Source of the DNA: a virus
DNA: 28,248 nucleotides
Virus record (IMG/VR): IMGVR_UViG_3300025325_000921
Span: 1 to 28,248 of that record
Strand: one strand, 5' to 3'
Shown here one piece after another: positions 21,753-28,211 of the stretch. The notes beneath the pieces were generated by a model, which saw only the letters and a list, made by a program, of their open reading frames with translations, did no database searches and was not told the origin of the DNA. The position numbers and the translations under genes are program-made. How positions within the stretch are numbered: position 1 is the first letter of the stretch; each line of letters begins with the position of its first letter.

Positions 21753-22775
21753 TCAACCTAGTGGTGTATTCCACCAACCCCAAGACCCAAAATATGGGCT
21801 GTTCTCAAGCTGTGGACTGTAAATTGTTGCATTTCGTTGTGTAGCATTCTGTACATAAGTACGTGACAAAACTAATGATTCTTGTTTAATTAACTCAGGT
21901 GTAATCTGCTGAACGCTATCCATGTCCATTCGATCTTCAAATATCTTCTTAGCTGCAAGATAGGCTATGTATTGCCACCATTGTTTCAAGTCAGGTGAAT
22001 CACCGCTATTGAGCAACTCAGTAGGTAGTCTATACGCCTCAAGATTGATAGCGTATGCACCATCAGGTACAGGACGAACAATGAACTTATCTTCGTAGTA
22101 AAGCAACGCTGTTGGCAATGTTGGTGTATAAGCAACTGACTGTGTCACTATGTTCTGTTCATCAGCAGGTGCAGTAGCAAAATCTACTGACCATACGCCG
22201 GTTATATAATTAATGGTACCAAACGCCGGGCCAAGAATATTGTTCTCAGCAAGAATAATATCACCGGTTCCATCAAGGGGAATATTTGGATTGTCTACGA
22301 ATGTCATTGTCGCATTAGTAGCATCAACTGAAGATACTATGAATGAATTTAATAAGACCGGAGTATTAGTTAACGTACCGCCATACGCAGTTGTAGTCCC
22401 ATCGCCTTGAGCAAAGTTATCTATCTGATTAGTCTGTGGCCATGCACCATAAAATACATCACGGCTTTGAGTATAGAAAGAACGATTGCCGGCAATGTAA
22501 CACGGGGTATCTATGGTAACATACTTGTTTTTAAAGTCATAAAGCGGATCAGTTGTTGATAGCGTGTCATTAGTCAGATAAACATCTTTATATGCTTGCG
22601 TGTACCAGGTAACGGTAGTTTTAAGATCCCTTAAGCGTAAGTGCTCAGGGAGATCATATAATACGGCCGTGTTGATGTACTGATTCAAGTCAGCATTACT
22701 TAAAAGTGTTTCTGATGGACTACGCGTCAATCGTCGTACTTTTTGTTGGATTTCAGTTAAAGTCGTTCCGGCCAT
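21753..22775 (-). CDS. Head-tail adaptor / connector-type protein (340 aa)
   Basis: The N-terminal helices (LTEIQQKVRRLTRSPSETLL, NADLNQYINTAVLYDLPEHL) are typical of phage adaptor proteins that bind below the portal. A beta-rich middle part follows (GDIILAENNILGPAFGTINY), then C-terminal helices (WQYIAYLAAKKIFEDRMDMD, then a segment rich in Gln and Asn). AAGGGAG precedes the ATG. Position among the connector genes agrees. Exact family not established. Confidence 0.7.
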   Translation of the reverse strand: MAGTTLTEIQQKVRRLTRSPSETLLSNADLNQYINTAVLYDLPEHLRLRDLKTTVTWYTQAYKDVYLTNDTLSTTDPLYDFKNKYVTIDTPCYIAGNRSFYTQSRDVFYGAWPQTNQIDNFAQGDGTTTAYGGTLTNTPVLLNSFIVSSVDATNATMTFVDNPNIPLDGTGDIILAENNILGPAFGTINYITGVWSVDFATAPADEQNIVTQSVAYTPTLPTALLYYEDKFIVRPVPDGAYAINLEAYRLPTELLNSGDSPDLKQWWQYIAYLAAKKIFEDRMDMDSVQQITPELIKQESLVLSRTYVQNATQRNATIYSPQLENSPYFGSWGWWNTPLG

Positions 22776-22778
22776 TGC

Positions 22779-23141
22779 TTAGCTCCCTTTGTACGGCAAT
22801 ACATTGCGAAAAGGCTCAGTTACCTGTTCGGCTCGTTCACCGGTTGGTAACACTTGAGCATATATTGATATCGTACCAGAAGGTACGATAAAAACGTCAA
22901 AGTTTGTTGAGTTAATAGGCATCGTAAACTCAGTCGTGCTTGTAACCGTTATATCACCTTGAAGTTTATTAGCTTGTTGCATGCCATAGTTAGATGGTAT
23001 TAACAGCTGTGCGATCATACCGGTGCCATACCGATGGGGTATTGTTGTGGTAACCACCATAGGGCTTGCATTGGTAATACTTGATATTACCCGCATTGGT
23101 GGCCAAAAGGTCGGTTTAGCATCGGTATACGCAACAGCCAT
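22779..23141 (-). CDS. Small virion protein with HGY-type beta module (120 aa)
   Basis: Beta-rich protein. The stretch VISSITNASPMVVTTTIPHR, then NYGMQQANKLQGDITVTS and YAQVLPTGE, parallels the second half of the 337-aa protein at 23653-24666 (THGYQIGQVVLI, NYGTAPSTSFDGKYGTVVS, FAQVLPSGE). It is therefore effectively a single-module version of that protein. AAAGGTG precedes the ATG. Probably a head-tail joining or head-decorating protein. Confidence 0.65.
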   Translation of the reverse strand: MAVAYTDAKPTFWPPMRVISSITNASPMVVTTTIPHRYGTGMIAQLLIPSNYGMQQANKLQGDITVTSTTEFTMPINSTNFDVFIVPSGTISIYAQVLPTGERAEQVTEPFRNVLPYKGS

Positions 23142-23151
23142 TAAAACACCT

Positions 23152-23601
23152 TTATTGCAGTGGAACTGCAGTCATGAGATTAACACTCGGTTCAATATCA
23201 CCAAATTCAGTGGGCACAAAGCTGAAACGTTGTACTTTTTTACCCACAAGCATTGATGGTTTATTGTTCTCATCCATCAAATAGTGGTGTATCGGATAGT
23301 TGCAGTCTTCGTTTATGTGTCGAGCTACACCACGCGACACTTCATATACTTGACCATCCATAAAGGTATGCTTCTCTGGTGTGTCATATTTATAGCGATG
23401 ATAAGTAAACGTAATAGCCGTACCGGGGATTTCATGGTTTCTAAAGATACCACGCACCATCTTGCTGTCTTTTTGCCACAGCTCATATAATTTTTCTTCA
23501 GCAAGCTCACGTTTGCTTTTAATAACTTCCGGAGCTGCTTTTTTGATACCCTTTGAGACAGGTGTAATTTCTGACTGCGACGTCAACATTTCTTCTGACA
23601 T
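23152..23601 (-). CDS. Virion-region protein, unknown (149 aa)
   Basis: The N-terminal third is charged and helical (KRELAEEKLYELWQKDSKMV). The rest is beta-rich (GIFRNHEIPGTAITFTYHRY, FMDGQVYEVSRGVARHIN) and ends in a hydrophilic tail. No enzyme motif or signal. AAGGGA precedes the ATG. Conserved position behind capsid-proximal genes suggests a head completion factor, but it cannot be named. Confidence 0.65.
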   Translation of the reverse strand: MSEEMLTSQSEITPVSKGIKKAAPEVIKSKRELAEEKLYELWQKDSKMVRGIFRNHEIPGTAITFTYHRYKYDTPEKHTFMDGQVYEVSRGVARHINEDCNYPIHHYLMDENNKPSMLVGKKVQRFSFVPTEFGDIEPSVNLMTAVPLQ

Positions 23602-23620
23602 ATAATTCCCTTTTTAATAT

Positions 23621-23643
23621 GGGAGGGGTTTTACACCCCTCCC
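23621..23643 (-). terminator. G-run hairpin behind the capsid-proximal gene (stabiliser or partial terminator)
   Basis: GGGAGGGGT pairs perfectly with ACCCCTCCC around a 5-nt loop. In minus-strand RNA it starts 9 nt after the stop codon of the 337-aa gene and is followed by A-rich sequence without a U-tract, so full termination is unlikely. Confidence 0.5.
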
Positions 23644-23652
23644 TAACTATTA

Positions 23653-24666
23653 TTAGTTATTGCTAAATGAACGACCGGCTTTCCAGTACATAACATCAGC
23701 TGCAGTCTTACCCGCAGGGCCTGATATTGTACCGTTACCCGTTCCAAGAACCAAGTTAATAGCAGCTTGGTTATAGGAAGCATCACCCAAGATAGGTCCA
23801 CTTAATGCTACGGCTTGCTTCATGCTTTCGCCTGAAGGCAATACCTGAGCAAATTGGAACCCGCTTGCGCTTGCTACCGGGAACACAAATGAGCTTGCAT
23901 CTGCATTTGAACTAAAGCGTACCGTCATAGTGTTTGTTGCAGCTGTTGTAGAAACAACTGTTCCATATTTACCATCAAATGATGTTGATGGTGCCGTGCC
24001 ATAGTTAGTTGGCATATTAATCAATACTACCTGACCAATTTGATAGCCATGTGTTACCGACGTTACGATATCAACATCAGTTGAGCTACCGGATGTAGCG
24101 CTAAACTTGGTGATGTATCGATTGCGTGGATAGAACATCACATCGTTAATACGACGTACTGAACCGGCAGTAGCTGCTGTATCAAATCCACTTGAGTCAA
24201 GATAGCCAAGCGTGAATGAGTTTGTGTCTGCTGCTGTAATGGTAAAATCCATACCAGCAACTTGTAGCATGCCCGTTGTACCGTACACGCGTACAATATC
24301 ATTAACCACATAACCATGTGATGTCGATGTTGCTACTGCAGGATCCGCTTTTGTGATCTCAGTACCTGAAAGCGCTTTAGCGGCTTCAGGGTCTTGTGTG
24401 CCAGTATTATAAATATAGATACCGCCAGCAGTGAACAGCCCTGAAATAATCGTTGTGCTTGAGTTGTGCGACTCAACTAGAGCTGCGCCATTCGGCATGC
24501 CTTTTTGCCAGTAATATTTAATACCGGCATTGGCATTTGTTGCGCCATATTCCGTATAGTTAAATACCTCAACCCAGTCAGGATCAATTCGACAGGCAAT
24601 AGTCTTTGTAGGTACGCCCGAGGCTACGGTGAACGAACCTTGTTCAATTATTGTATTATATGACAT
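23653..24666 (-). CDS. Capsid-proximal structural protein with two HGY beta modules (337 aa)
   Basis: Directly after the capsid gene, with a TAGGAGATAA ribosome site. The N-terminal part (EQGSFTVASGVPTKTIACRI, then DPDWVEVFNYT) is beta-rich. Two related modules follow: TSHGYVVNDIVRVYGTTG with FTITAADTNSFTLGYLDSSG, and THGYQIGQVVLINMPTNYG with KYGTVVSTTAATNTMTVRF. These look like the FCCH-like module of the 758-aa tail protein, and the second is duplicated in 22779-23141. The C-terminus (NGTISGPAGKTAADVMYWKA) is short and Gly-rich. Probably a capsid decoration or head fibre protein. Confidence 0.7.
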   Translation of the reverse strand: MSYNTIIEQGSFTVASGVPTKTIACRIDPDWVEVFNYTEYGATNANAGIKYYWQKGMPNGAALVESHNSSTTIISGLFTAGGIYIYNTGTQDPEAAKALSGTEITKADPAVATSTSHGYVVNDIVRVYGTTGMLQVAGMDFTITAADTNSFTLGYLDSSGFDTAATAGSVRRINDVMFYPRNRYITKFSATSGSSTDVDIVTSVTHGYQIGQVVLINMPTNYGTAPSTSFDGKYGTVVSTTAATNTMTVRFSSNADASSFVFPVASASGFQFAQVLPSGESMKQAVALSGPILGDASYNQAAINLVLGTGNGTISGPAGKTAADVMYWKAGRSFSNN

Positions 24667-24676
24667 TAGTTATCTC

Positions 24677-25636
24677 CTAAAGATTTTTGGTACACATTAA
24701 GTTACCAATCCAAGACTCATTTTTGATACCAAATGCCATAGCAGACTTCCAAGCCACAGAACAGTTCTGAGCCAATGGTCCGCCAACGATTTCAGGTGGT
24801 AAATAAATGAACCTTGCTGAAGCGCCATCTTGTTTAACACAAGCTGCTGCTTCAAGACCGGCAAAGGTAACCGCATAAACATCAGCACCATTAATCGAAG
24901 ACGAATTCTTAATAATTGCGCCTTCAGTGGACAAGTGGAAACGTAGGTTTCTAATTGCGCCCCACTCTGTGCGTAAAATAGTTTGTGGTGCAGGATATTC
25001 AGAAACAGGCTTAAATCCTTGAACCGCTTCAAGATCAGCTTGTAAATCAGTATGTGCTAATGCCATGTATGACGAACGAATCGGGCTTGTCCCATAAAGA
25101 TCCTCAGCTCCTACAACATCTTGAATCATCCAAGCATTCGCACTCAACAGTGAGCGAATTGCTTTGTTGATGTCATTAGAGGTGAGCTCCGTCGGGCTGT
25201 CGCCGTCAATCCCGTTGGTACACCAAATACGCGTTGCAGAAGAAAGCAACATGTTACGCATTAAGTTATCTTCGGTGAGTCTTAATGAGGCGCCTAATCT
25301 TTTAGCGGCTGCGTTCAATACGCTGTCCTGATTGCTCAATTGAACTTGTTCATTCAAATATATGAACTGCCCATACCACGATACGCGCATATCAATATCT
25401 ACACGATCAAGATCGGTAGGCGGTGGCGTTGCTCCTGATGTTCCTAGTGGAACGAGGGCTGCCGGTAGTGGGTTATAACGTGAGAATCTCAACGTATCAC
25501 CACCATGCCGAGGAAGCAGTTCAGGATCGGCTACATACTTATAGATGTAATTTGGTGTTGGTGTTGAGAGAAGTTTGAGCGCAAAAGTCTGCTGCACTTG
25601 TGGCGGCATACTTGTTGCAGTGACAATATTTGCCAT
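24677..25636 (-). CDS. Major capsid protein, N4-gp56 family (HK97 fold)
   Basis: Protein of 319 aa matching what I know of the N4-gp56 family: the opening MPPQVQQTFALKLLSTPTPN, the segment LPRHGGDTLRFSRYNPLPAA, VDIDMRVSWYGQFIYLNEQV, SYMALAHTDLQADLEAVQGF, and EWGAIRNLRFHLST. No N-terminal delta or protease domain, so scaffolding is probably external, and the preceding gene is a good candidate. It has its own promoter and a long leader (25637-25774), preceded by a terminator, which would allow high independent expression. AAGGTGAT precedes the ATG, partly within a hairpin. Confidence 0.88.
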   Translation of the reverse strand: MANIVTATSMPPQVQQTFALKLLSTPTPNYIYKYVADPELLPRHGGDTLRFSRYNPLPAALVPLGTSGATPPPTDLDRVDIDMRVSWYGQFIYLNEQVQLSNQDSVLNAAAKRLGASLRLTEDNLMRNMLLSSATRIWCTNGIDGDSPTELTSNDINKAIRSLLSANAWMIQDVVGAEDLYGTSPIRSSYMALAHTDLQADLEAVQGFKPVSEYPAPQTILRTEWGAIRNLRFHLSTEGAIIKNSSSINGADVYAVTFAGLEAAACVKQDGASARFIYLPPEIVGGPLAQNCSVAWKSAMAFGIKNESWIGNLMCTKNL

Positions 25637-25643
25637 AGATCAC

Positions 25644-25668
25644 CTTAAAGTTAAAGTAAAACTTTAAG
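25644..25668 (-). promoter_or_regulatory. Hairpin covering part of the capsid gene's ribosome site
   Basis: CTTAAAGTT (25644-25652) and AACTTTAAG (25660-25668) form a perfect 9-bp stem with a 7-nt loop. In the capsid mRNA the AAG of the AAGGTGAT ribosome site lies in the stem's 3' arm, 7 nt before the ATG. It could moderate or regulate initiation. Confidence 0.5.
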
Positions 25669-25670
25669 TC

Positions 25671-25746
25671 TGGACGAATGACTTAGACCATTTTTGCGTC
25701 CGTAATCTTAAGCGTGGACGAGTCACTTAATTGGCTTTTGCGTCCG
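25671..25746 (-). repeat. Tandem stem-loop repeats in the capsid mRNA leader
   Basis: Two 32-nt copies (25671-25702 and 25715-25746), 44 nt apart, match at 24 of 32 positions. Each begins TGGACGA and ends TTTTGCGTCCG, so GGACG pairs with CGTCC in both. The differences are concentrated in the loop while the stem arms are identical. With the ribosome-site hairpin they make the leader highly structured. Confidence 0.6.
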
Positions 25747-25780
25747 GATGGGTGAATGACGTCCTATTACATTCACAAAG

Positions 25781-25810
25781 ACTATAGCACTTTTCATTGT
25801 TGAATTGCAA
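25781..25810 (-). promoter_or_regulatory. Candidate promoter of the major capsid gene
   Basis: On the minus strand, TTGCAA (25805-25810) and TATAGT (25781-25786) are 18 nt apart. Transcription would start near 25774 and give a leader of about 138 nt. A terminator lies directly upstream, so an independent promoter here is needed for strong capsid expression. Confidence 0.5.
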
Positions 25811-25813
25811 TCC

Positions 25814-25935
25814 GTCTCCGCAGGGCTACGCCGAGACATGAAAAAAGAACCGGCGCTTGTGCTACCGGCTCAATTCTTATAGGTTCAGTACCATAAGAGA
25901 GTACTTTTCCGCCGTCGCCGAGGCTATGGCGCGAC
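25814..25935. repeat. Pair of related GC-rich stem-loops flanking the terminator
   Basis: Elements at 25814-25837 and 25914-25935 start exactly 100 bp apart and match at about 18 of 22 aligned positions, including a shared GGCTA loop. The outer stems are GTCTC/GAGAC and GTCGC/GCGAC; the fourth pair changes from T-A to G-C, a compensatory change. The 302-bp gap 25637-25938 holds no convincing gene; besides these it contains the terminator, the capsid promoter and the leader repeats. Confidence 0.5.
25841..25871 (-). terminator. Rho-independent terminator between scaffold and capsid genes
   Basis: On the minus strand, GAGCCGG (from 25871) pairs with CCGGTTC (to 25847), with one G-T wobble, followed at once by TTTTTT. 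A further two GC pairs are possible inside the loop. It ends transcription coming from the scaffold gene, so the capsid gene must be transcribed separately. Confidence 0.75.
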
Positions 25936-25938
25936 AGG

Positions 25939-26682
25939 TTATCTGCGACCTGACTTAATGCTGTTTTCCATCTCTTCTAGGAGCGATTTCTGCAACTCAG
26001 GAGTCAATTCTGGGCCATTAGCAAAAGCATTAGCCTTGGTAAGCGGGTTAGTCCCCCGTTGAGGCTGTACCGTTGAGATGGATTTAGGCTTCTGTGCATT
26101 ACGATTAATCGCTGCTTGCTCATAATCGTAATCATCGTTTGGCTTGGTGATTATATCAGAAGACTTAATAAGTTTATAGGCTAGAACACCCTTAGCATAA
26201 AGCGTAGGAGCAGCTTCAACAGCCATATAAGCTTCAGGATCAACCTGTTTAAGCTTTTCCAGGTTCTGCATGCTGACTATAGTATCTATGTCAGAATACT
26301 TAGTCTGAAGGCGTTGTATCTCTGATTGCTGCTTAAGCTGATCAAGTTCAGACTTAAGGCGATTAAACTCTTTCTTTACGTGACGATACTCAACAATATC
26401 AGTATCACCAAGCTCAGGTTCTTGTGGTTGTTGAACCTGTTGTGGTTGTTGATAGACGCGCGCACGCTCAAGTTCTTGACGGTAGAAACGCTCCTGTTCA
26501 TACATGCGTTTTTCAAGATCTTCGTTCTTTGTTCTCAGCTCCTTAAAGGACTGTGACGGTGCTTTTGTTTGCTGTTGTTCAGGTTGCTCATCAGGAGTAG
26601 GTTGAACTTCTTCAACTTGTTCTACTTCAGTAGCTTGTTCTGCCAGCTCTTGCAATGCTTCATTCTTGATATCATCTGACAT
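25939..26682 (-). CDS. Candidate capsid scaffolding protein (247 aa)
   Basis: Immediately upstream of the capsid gene. The N-terminal region is acidic and Glu/Gln-rich (ELAEQATEVEQVEEVQPTPD). Coiled-coil helices follow (FKELRTKNEDLEKRMYEQER, VKKEFNRLKSELDQLKQQSE), and a C-terminal part with basic residues ends KSLLEEMENSIKSGRR. This acidic-coil-basic layout with no enzyme motif is that of external scaffold proteins, which direct capsid assembly and leave before packaging. AAGGAG precedes the ATG. Confidence 0.78.
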   Translation of the reverse strand: MSDDIKNEALQELAEQATEVEQVEEVQPTPDEQPEQQQTKAPSQSFKELRTKNEDLEKRMYEQERFYRQELERARVYQQPQQVQQPQEPELGDTDIVEYRHVKKEFNRLKSELDQLKQQSEIQRLQTKYSDIDTIVSMQNLEKLKQVDPEAYMAVEAAPTLYAKGVLAYKLIKSSDIITKPNDDYDYEQAAINRNAQKPKSISTVQPQRGTNPLTKANAFANGPELTPELQKSLLEEMENSIKSGRR

Positions 26683-26698
26683 GCATCGGCTCCTTGGG

Positions 26699-27217
26699 TT
26701 AATGCTCGATTATTTTTAACTCTATCTGTGGTGATTCTAGCGTTTCACCATTTAATTTCATAGCTAATCTTAAGAGTGTGCCATCATAGTAATCAAGAAT
26801 ATGCCCCAAAAGAGCGCGTTCTTCAGGCACCACTTCAAGTGCATAATTACGATATATTCGACACGCTTCTTCTACGGGGAGAGCCCATAATAGCTCCAGC
26901 TTGTCATCATACCAGTGATACATATACACCGATTGATCAAAAAACGGCGTTGGGCATGCTAAACGTCCCGCAAAGAAATTGCGAACTACATTCTTTATAA
27001 GTGGTTCTTTCTTAGTCAACACCTCTATAAAGAAATCAGAGTGTTTAAAGATTTGTTTATGCGTTTCAAGACACTCAAAGAGATTCTTTATATAGTCTTG
27101 CTCGTTTATCCTGGCTAACTCTATCGGGTCGCGTGAGTCTTGCGGCTTCTCCATAATCTCACGAGCTATTTTGCCAAGAGTCTCTTTACGGGGAGCTAAT
27201 ATTTTCTTTTTCATCAT
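26699..27217 (-). CDS. Head-module protein of unknown function (172 aa)
   Basis: Helical protein; key blocks are NEQDYIKNLFECLETHKQIF, DFFIEVLTKKEPLIKNVVRN, ACPTPFFDQSVYMYHW, and LEVVPEERALLGHILDYYDG. I have the impression that similar proteins sit upstream of scaffold genes in uncultured podoviruses, but no biochemical role is known to me. AGAGG precedes the ATG. It is the first gene after the terminator at 27272, so it should have a promoter in 27218-27270. A TATTAT -10-like box exists (minus strand, 27245-27250), but no good -35. Confidence 0.65.
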   Translation of the reverse strand: MMKKKILAPRKETLGKIAREIMEKPQDSRDPIELARINEQDYIKNLFECLETHKQIFKHSDFFIEVLTKKEPLIKNVVRNFFAGRLACPTPFFDQSVYMYHWYDDKLELLWALPVEEACRIYRNYALEVVPEERALLGHILDYYDGTLLRLAMKLNGETLESPQIELKIIEH

Positions 27218-27271
27218 GTGCTACCTCTCAATTTGCCTTAAAAGATAATACAATCGGTGTATAAACACAAT

Positions 27272-27302
27272 AAAAATACCCACGCTGTTACACATGGGTA
27301 TT
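27272..27302 (-). terminator. Rho-independent terminator
   Basis: AATACCCA (27275-27282) pairs with TGGGTATT (27295-27302) over a 12-nt loop. On the minus strand the stem runs into TTTTTATTG. It follows the small basic gene (stop at 27329) and separates it from the 172-aa gene. Confidence 0.65.
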
Positions 27303-27328
27303 AACATGATTTCTATCTGAAAGAAGAG

Positions 27329-27529
27329 CTATTTGACCATCATTACTGCTTTCTTTTTAATGGGTTTCTTCTTAGTTTTACGCCGACTAACAGAGAGGCT
27401 GATCGCTAGAGCCTGCTTAGGACTCTTCACAAGAGGCCCTTTTTTAGAACCGCTGTGTAGTTCATCAGCTTTAAATTTCTGCATCTCTGACTTAATAACT
27501 TTTGCTTTTTTACTCATCTTCTTTGCCAT
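27329..27529 (-). CDS. Small basic protein, DUF6496-like
   Basis: Protein of 66 aa, rich in Lys. A FKADELHSGSKKGPLVKSPK segment followed by QALAISLSVSRRK matches my memory of the small DUF6496 family (ELHSGS, KS-x-KQA-x-AI-x-LS-x-x-R). The family name is from memory and should be checked. ATG at 27529 with GGTGGTG upstream was preferred over a GTG at 27541. Role unknown; its charge suggests nucleic acid binding. Confidence 0.7.
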   Translation of the reverse strand: MAKKMSKKAKVIKSEMQKFKADELHSGSKKGPLVKSPKQALAISLSVSRRKTKKKPIKKKAVMMVK

Positions 27530-27530
27530 A

Positions 27531-27617
27531 TTATTCACCACCGAATTTATAAAAAGCCACCATAATAATGGTAACTATTACTGCCACGCCTGACATTAGG
27601 TATATATATTTTGACAT
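27531..27617 (-). CDS. Tiny membrane protein (28 aa)
   Basis: MSKYIYLMSGVAVIVTIIMV, then AFYKFGGE: a single membrane span with a very short N-terminus. AAAGGG precedes the ATG and the stop lies one base before the start of the next gene. It could be a small holin or accessory membrane peptide. Its reality rests on ribosome site, spacing and hydrophobicity. Confidence 0.55.
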   Translation of the reverse strand: MSKYIYLMSGVAVIVTIIMVAFYKFGGE

Positions 27618-27641
27618 GATAAACCCTTTGAGGTTTTGTTG

Positions 27642-27665
27642 GGGGGGTAATGAAGGATACCCCCC
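27642..27665 (-). terminator. G-run hairpin (stabiliser or partial terminator)
   Basis: GGGGGGTA (27642-27649) pairs perfectly with TACCCCCC (27658-27665) around an 8-nt loop. It lies 36 nt after the stop of the 52-aa gene on the minus strand and is not followed by a U-tract. Confidence 0.5.
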
Positions 27666-27701
27666 GTAGGAATTAGACGTTAGACGTCTCATCGCAGTGC
27701 A

Positions 27702-27860
27702 TCAACCAAGCCCACCATCAAAGGTCGCATTTAAGGGAGTTTTTACTTGCTCTTGAAGTGGTACCTGATTTTGTTTATTACGCTTTTTAGGTTTCAGTTT
27801 CCCTAAAACACGTAATGCTATCTCTTTAGCCTTGTTATTAGGACGAGGTGCGCCAGGCAT
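27702..27860 (-). CDS. Small basic protein (52 aa)
   Basis: MPGAPRPNNKAKEIALRVLG leads a Lys/Arg-rich middle part (KLKPKKRNKQNQ) and a short tail ending FDGGLG. The start overlaps the preceding stop as TAATG, with AGGA 7 nt upstream, so it is coupled to the 82-aa gene. Probably a virion- or DNA-associated peptide; function unknown. Confidence 0.6.
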   Translation of the reverse strand: MPGAPRPNNKAKEIALRVLGKLKPKKRNKQNQVPLQEQVKTPLNATFDGGLG

Positions 27861-28108
27861 TAGTATGTCCTGGTCTTCTTGCCATTACTCAACTTAGCGG
27901 CATCGCTATTCAGCTGCCCATCAATACCCGAGATACCATCATAAGGCGTAGGCGCGGTATGATAGCCGGCTTGTGGGAATTCTTTCACAACAACGTCCCT
28001 AGGAAAGAGACCGTCGCTTGATGAGACAGGATAATCAGAAGAGTTTGAGCCTTCCCTGAAGCCTGCAACCATAGATTTTGTTTTTGAATCGTAACGTCTT
28101 TTTGCCAT
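27860..28108 (-). CDS. Small head-region protein, unknown (82 aa)
   Basis: The start is ATG at 28108 with AAGGAG 6 nt upstream; longer readings towards 28165 are not needed. The protein is polar: MAKRRYDSKTKSMVAGFREG at the front, then a Ser/Pro/Gly-rich part with VVKEFPQAGYHTAPTPYDG. No helix-rich or catalytic motif. Its place at the entry of the head module, where portal-proximal genes are expected, suggests a virion-associated role. Confidence 0.65.
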   Translation of the reverse strand: MAKRRYDSKTKSMVAGFREGSNSSDYPVSSSDGLFPRDVVVKEFPQAGYHTAPTPYDGISGIDGQLNSDAAKLSNGKKTRTY

Positions 28109-28150
28109 GGGGCACTCCTTGTAGTAACTGCGGCTTGACCCGCAAGGTTG

Positions 28151-28171
28151 TTCCTCTAACCACAAGAGGAA
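28151..28171 (-). other. Hairpin between the tRNA and the first head-module gene
   Basis: TTCCTCT (28151-28157) and AGAGGAA (28165-28171) form a 7-bp stem with a 7-nt loop. A second weaker stem (TGCGG/CCGCA) lies nearer the 82-aa gene. There is no U-tract, so it may be a processing or leader structure rather than a terminator. Confidence 0.4.
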
Positions 28172-28211
28172 GATACGACAAGCTTATAACAGATGAGTTA
28201 AGTTTTGCTAG

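Noticed and set aside
25671-25746. Repeats considered as a CRISPR array
   Set aside because: Only two copies, no uniform spacers, and the repeats form internal stem-loops inside a capsid gene leader; no Cas genes.
25725-25799. 24-aa leader-peptide frame in the capsid mRNA leader
   Set aside because: No ribosome site, and its start overlaps the presumed promoter -10 region, so it would not be in the transcript.
27245-27274. Promoter before the 172-aa head gene
   Set aside because: A TATTAT box is present but no acceptable -35 is found at normal spacing, so it was mentioned only in that gene's entry.
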